The notes under the pieces are model-generated. The model saw only the letters and a list, made by a program, of their open reading frames with translations. It had not been told where the DNA came from and did no database searches. The position numbers and the translations under genes are program-made. Positions 58,901 through 61,900 of a DNA stretch of 64,000 nt are shown here, one piece after another (position 1 is the first letter of the stretch; each line of letters starts with the position of its first letter). Origin of the DNA: Symbiodinium natans (Eukaryota > Sar > Dinophyceae > Suessiales > Symbiodiniaceae); the NCBI GenBank assembly GCA_905221605.1, contig CAJNDS010002124.1, forward strand, positions 534,921 to 598,920, given 5' to 3'.

Positions 58901-61900
58901 GATTTTCCTTCTTTTAGGGTTTAGGTTCCCTTAGAATCCCCTAAAAACCCAAAAGTAAAGGGTACTATAGGACCCGGAGTAGGCCCGTAGTTCCCCTTCT
59001 TTTTAGGGTGTAGGTTCCCTTATAATCGCCTTCAAAAAAAAGGTACCCTTTTTTGCTGCACTGTGTGTCTGAGGCCGCGACCGGGTACCCTTTTCTATTC
59101 CTACGTTACTCATGGGTCTGGGTGCTGAGGCCACGGCCTTGAGCATTGAGAAAGCTTTTCACCGAGCAGTACATACTTCACCTGTGCGACTGATTAGATG
59201 ACTATGAGTATCCCCAAACCAGGCTCTCGAAGTGCAGCTATACCAGTTCCTTAAGTAGGGACTACCTGGTTTACAAAACCTGAACCCTGGACCCTAAACC
59301 CTAAACCCTAAACCCTAAACCCTAAACCCTAAACCCTAAACCCTAAACCCTAAACCCTAAACCCCTTCCTTTCTTATTAGGGTCCCTGAGCCTTTGAGCA
59401 ACCCTCTCCCGGACAGACCGACTTTGTGACCGCTCTGACCATGGAAACTCCCAACGCCAAGGACCCCCACTTTTTTTTCGCGTTGGGTTTAGGGTTTAGG
59501 GTTTAGGGTTTGGGGTTTGGGGTTTAGGGTTTAGGGTTTAGGGTTTAGGGTTTAGGGTTTAGGGTTTAGGGTTTAGGGTTTATGAACTCTGTCAGCCTTT
59601 GCATATTCTCCCTGTCAAGGACCCTAAAATCTGAAAGCTAAACCCCAAACCCTGAACTCTTCATACAAAGCTTTTTGCCGAAATGGGGACTCCAATGTAC
59701 ACAGACCCCCCCCCCCCCCCACCCCCCCCCCCCCCCACCCCCCCCCCCCCCCCCCCCCACCCGCCCCCCCCCCCCCACCCCCCCCCCCCCCCACCCCCCC
59801 CCCCCCCCCACGCCCCCCCCACCCCCCACCCCCCCCCCCCACCCCCCCGCCACCCCTCCCCCCCCCACCCCCCCTCCCCCCCACCCCCCCCCTCCTCCCC
59901 ACCGCCCCCCCCCCCCCCCACCACCCCCCCCCCCCCCCCCCCCAAATGTTAAGATATCGGGTTTAGGATCTAGGGTTTCGGGTTTGGGGTTGAGGGTGTA
60001 GGTTTAGGATCTAGGGTGCAGGGTTTGGGGTTTAGGGTTTAAAGCGTACTTAGCCAGTAGTTGACGGAACTTTACTTGCATTGGGCTTCCTGATTTTGTG
60101 GAAACAATGCATTTGGATTAGCCGTTGTTTGTTTCAGTGCCTATGCTCACCCGCAACCCAAATCCCCTAAACCAAACTCCAAACCGTAACCGTAAACCCT
60201 CAACCCTAAACTCGCAACTTCTCATGGCTTAGGTTTTAGGGCTTAGGGCTTAGGGCCTGGGGTTTTCGCTTCTGCTCGCACAGGAGCACATGCCCACAAA
60301 CCCGACAACATGTTGAGGACAAGCTTTGTCGGGGTCGCGAAGCCCTAAAACTAAACCAAAAAACCCTAATCCCTAAACCCTGCACCCCCTGAGCCTTAGA
60401 GGCTATACCAGGCCAGGAAGGAGGCTAACACCTAAGTGCCGAAAGCTGGGAATCTGCAGCCAGATGGGAGGCCAAGACCTGGGCCCTAAACGCTGGGGAT
60501 CCTAGACCCCGAAACCCCCAAATCCAACTAAACTCTGCCTGATGGCTCCCCTCAGGTGGTTTTTTGTTTGGTAAGTTATAGGGGGAGTATAGAACACAAC
60601 CCTAAACAAAAGCTACTGCGCAGGAGCCTTTGAGTACCCCTAAGCCCGCAACCCTAAACCCGAAACCCTACACCCTAAACCCTACACCCTGAACCCGAAA
60701 CCCTAAACCCTAAACCCCAACCCCGAAACCCTAAAACCCTGAACCCTAAAACCCTAAATCCGAAACCCTAAACCCGAAAGCCTAAGCTTAAAAATCCTAA
60801 ATTCTAAACCCTAAAACCCTAAATCCGAAACCCTAAAACCCCGAAACCCTGAGCCCTAAACCCTGGGAAGGAGGCATCGCAGCCTGCAACTGCTCCCGAC
60901 TTTGACATGCGCTGCCAGCAGGTGCTTGAAGGCATGGTATAAGCCCTAAACCCTAAACCCTAAACCCTAAGCCCTCAGCCCTAAGCCCTAAGGCCTAAGG
61001 CCCAAGCCCTAAACCCTAAACCCTAAACCCTAAACCCTAAACCCTAAACCCTAAACCCTAAACCCTAAACCCTAAACCCTAAACCCTAAACCCTAAACCC
61101 TAAACCCTAAACCCTAAACCCTAAACCCTAAACCCTACCTGCTAGGTTGTGAAGGCTTCGGGTTTAAGGGCTAAAGGGCTTAGGGCGTAGCGACTCGGAG
61201 TTTCATGGTTTTTTGTCAAGCTTTGTTTTCAATGTCTAGGTTTATGGTTTATAGGTTTAGTTTCAGGGTTTAGGGTTTAGGGGTTTAGGGTTTAGGGTTT
61301 AGGGTTTAGGGTTTAGGGTTTAGGGGTTTAGGGGTTTAGGGTTTAGGGTTTAGGGTTTAGGGTTTAGCTCCAGGGTGTGGGATCCAGGGTTATAGGCAGG
61401 GTTTCGGTATGTTAAGGGTTAAGGGTTTAGGGTTTGGAGTAGAGGGTTAAGGTGTCATAGCAGGGTTCCACACACTTGTGGACCAGGCTTTCGGAGTTTA
61501 GGGGTTAGGGTTTATAGGGGTTTAGAACTCTACACCCTACACCCTGAATAGGTTTTCGGAGTTTAGGTTTAGGCGTTAGGGTTTTTAGGGCGATTTTGTG
61601 GCTTAGGGTTCAGGGCTCACAGCGTTTGCGCCGATGATGGCACTGATACCGCAGGTGAACCTGCCGGCAGCGCAGAAAAATCAAATGACAAACGAGAGTG
61701 CAGAGTGGCATGTGGCAGCGGTGCCGAGAAAAAACGACCACTTGGTACCTTGAAAAGCCAAGCCTGACCTCGTCTGGTCGAAAGGTTCGACAAGTTCAGG
61801 GCGGCGAAGAAGGTCTCTGCAGATGGATCGCCCCATGCTGCCGGACTCCGCCAAGAATCCCAAACCCTTTTTGGTTTGGGGTTTAGTGTTTGGAGTTTAG

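Noticed and set aside
59624-60001. Gly-rich and Pro-rich proteins
   Set aside because: Translations of a C-rich low-complexity tract; the same applies at 4178-4384, 22460-22831, 30063-30292 and 37707-37928.
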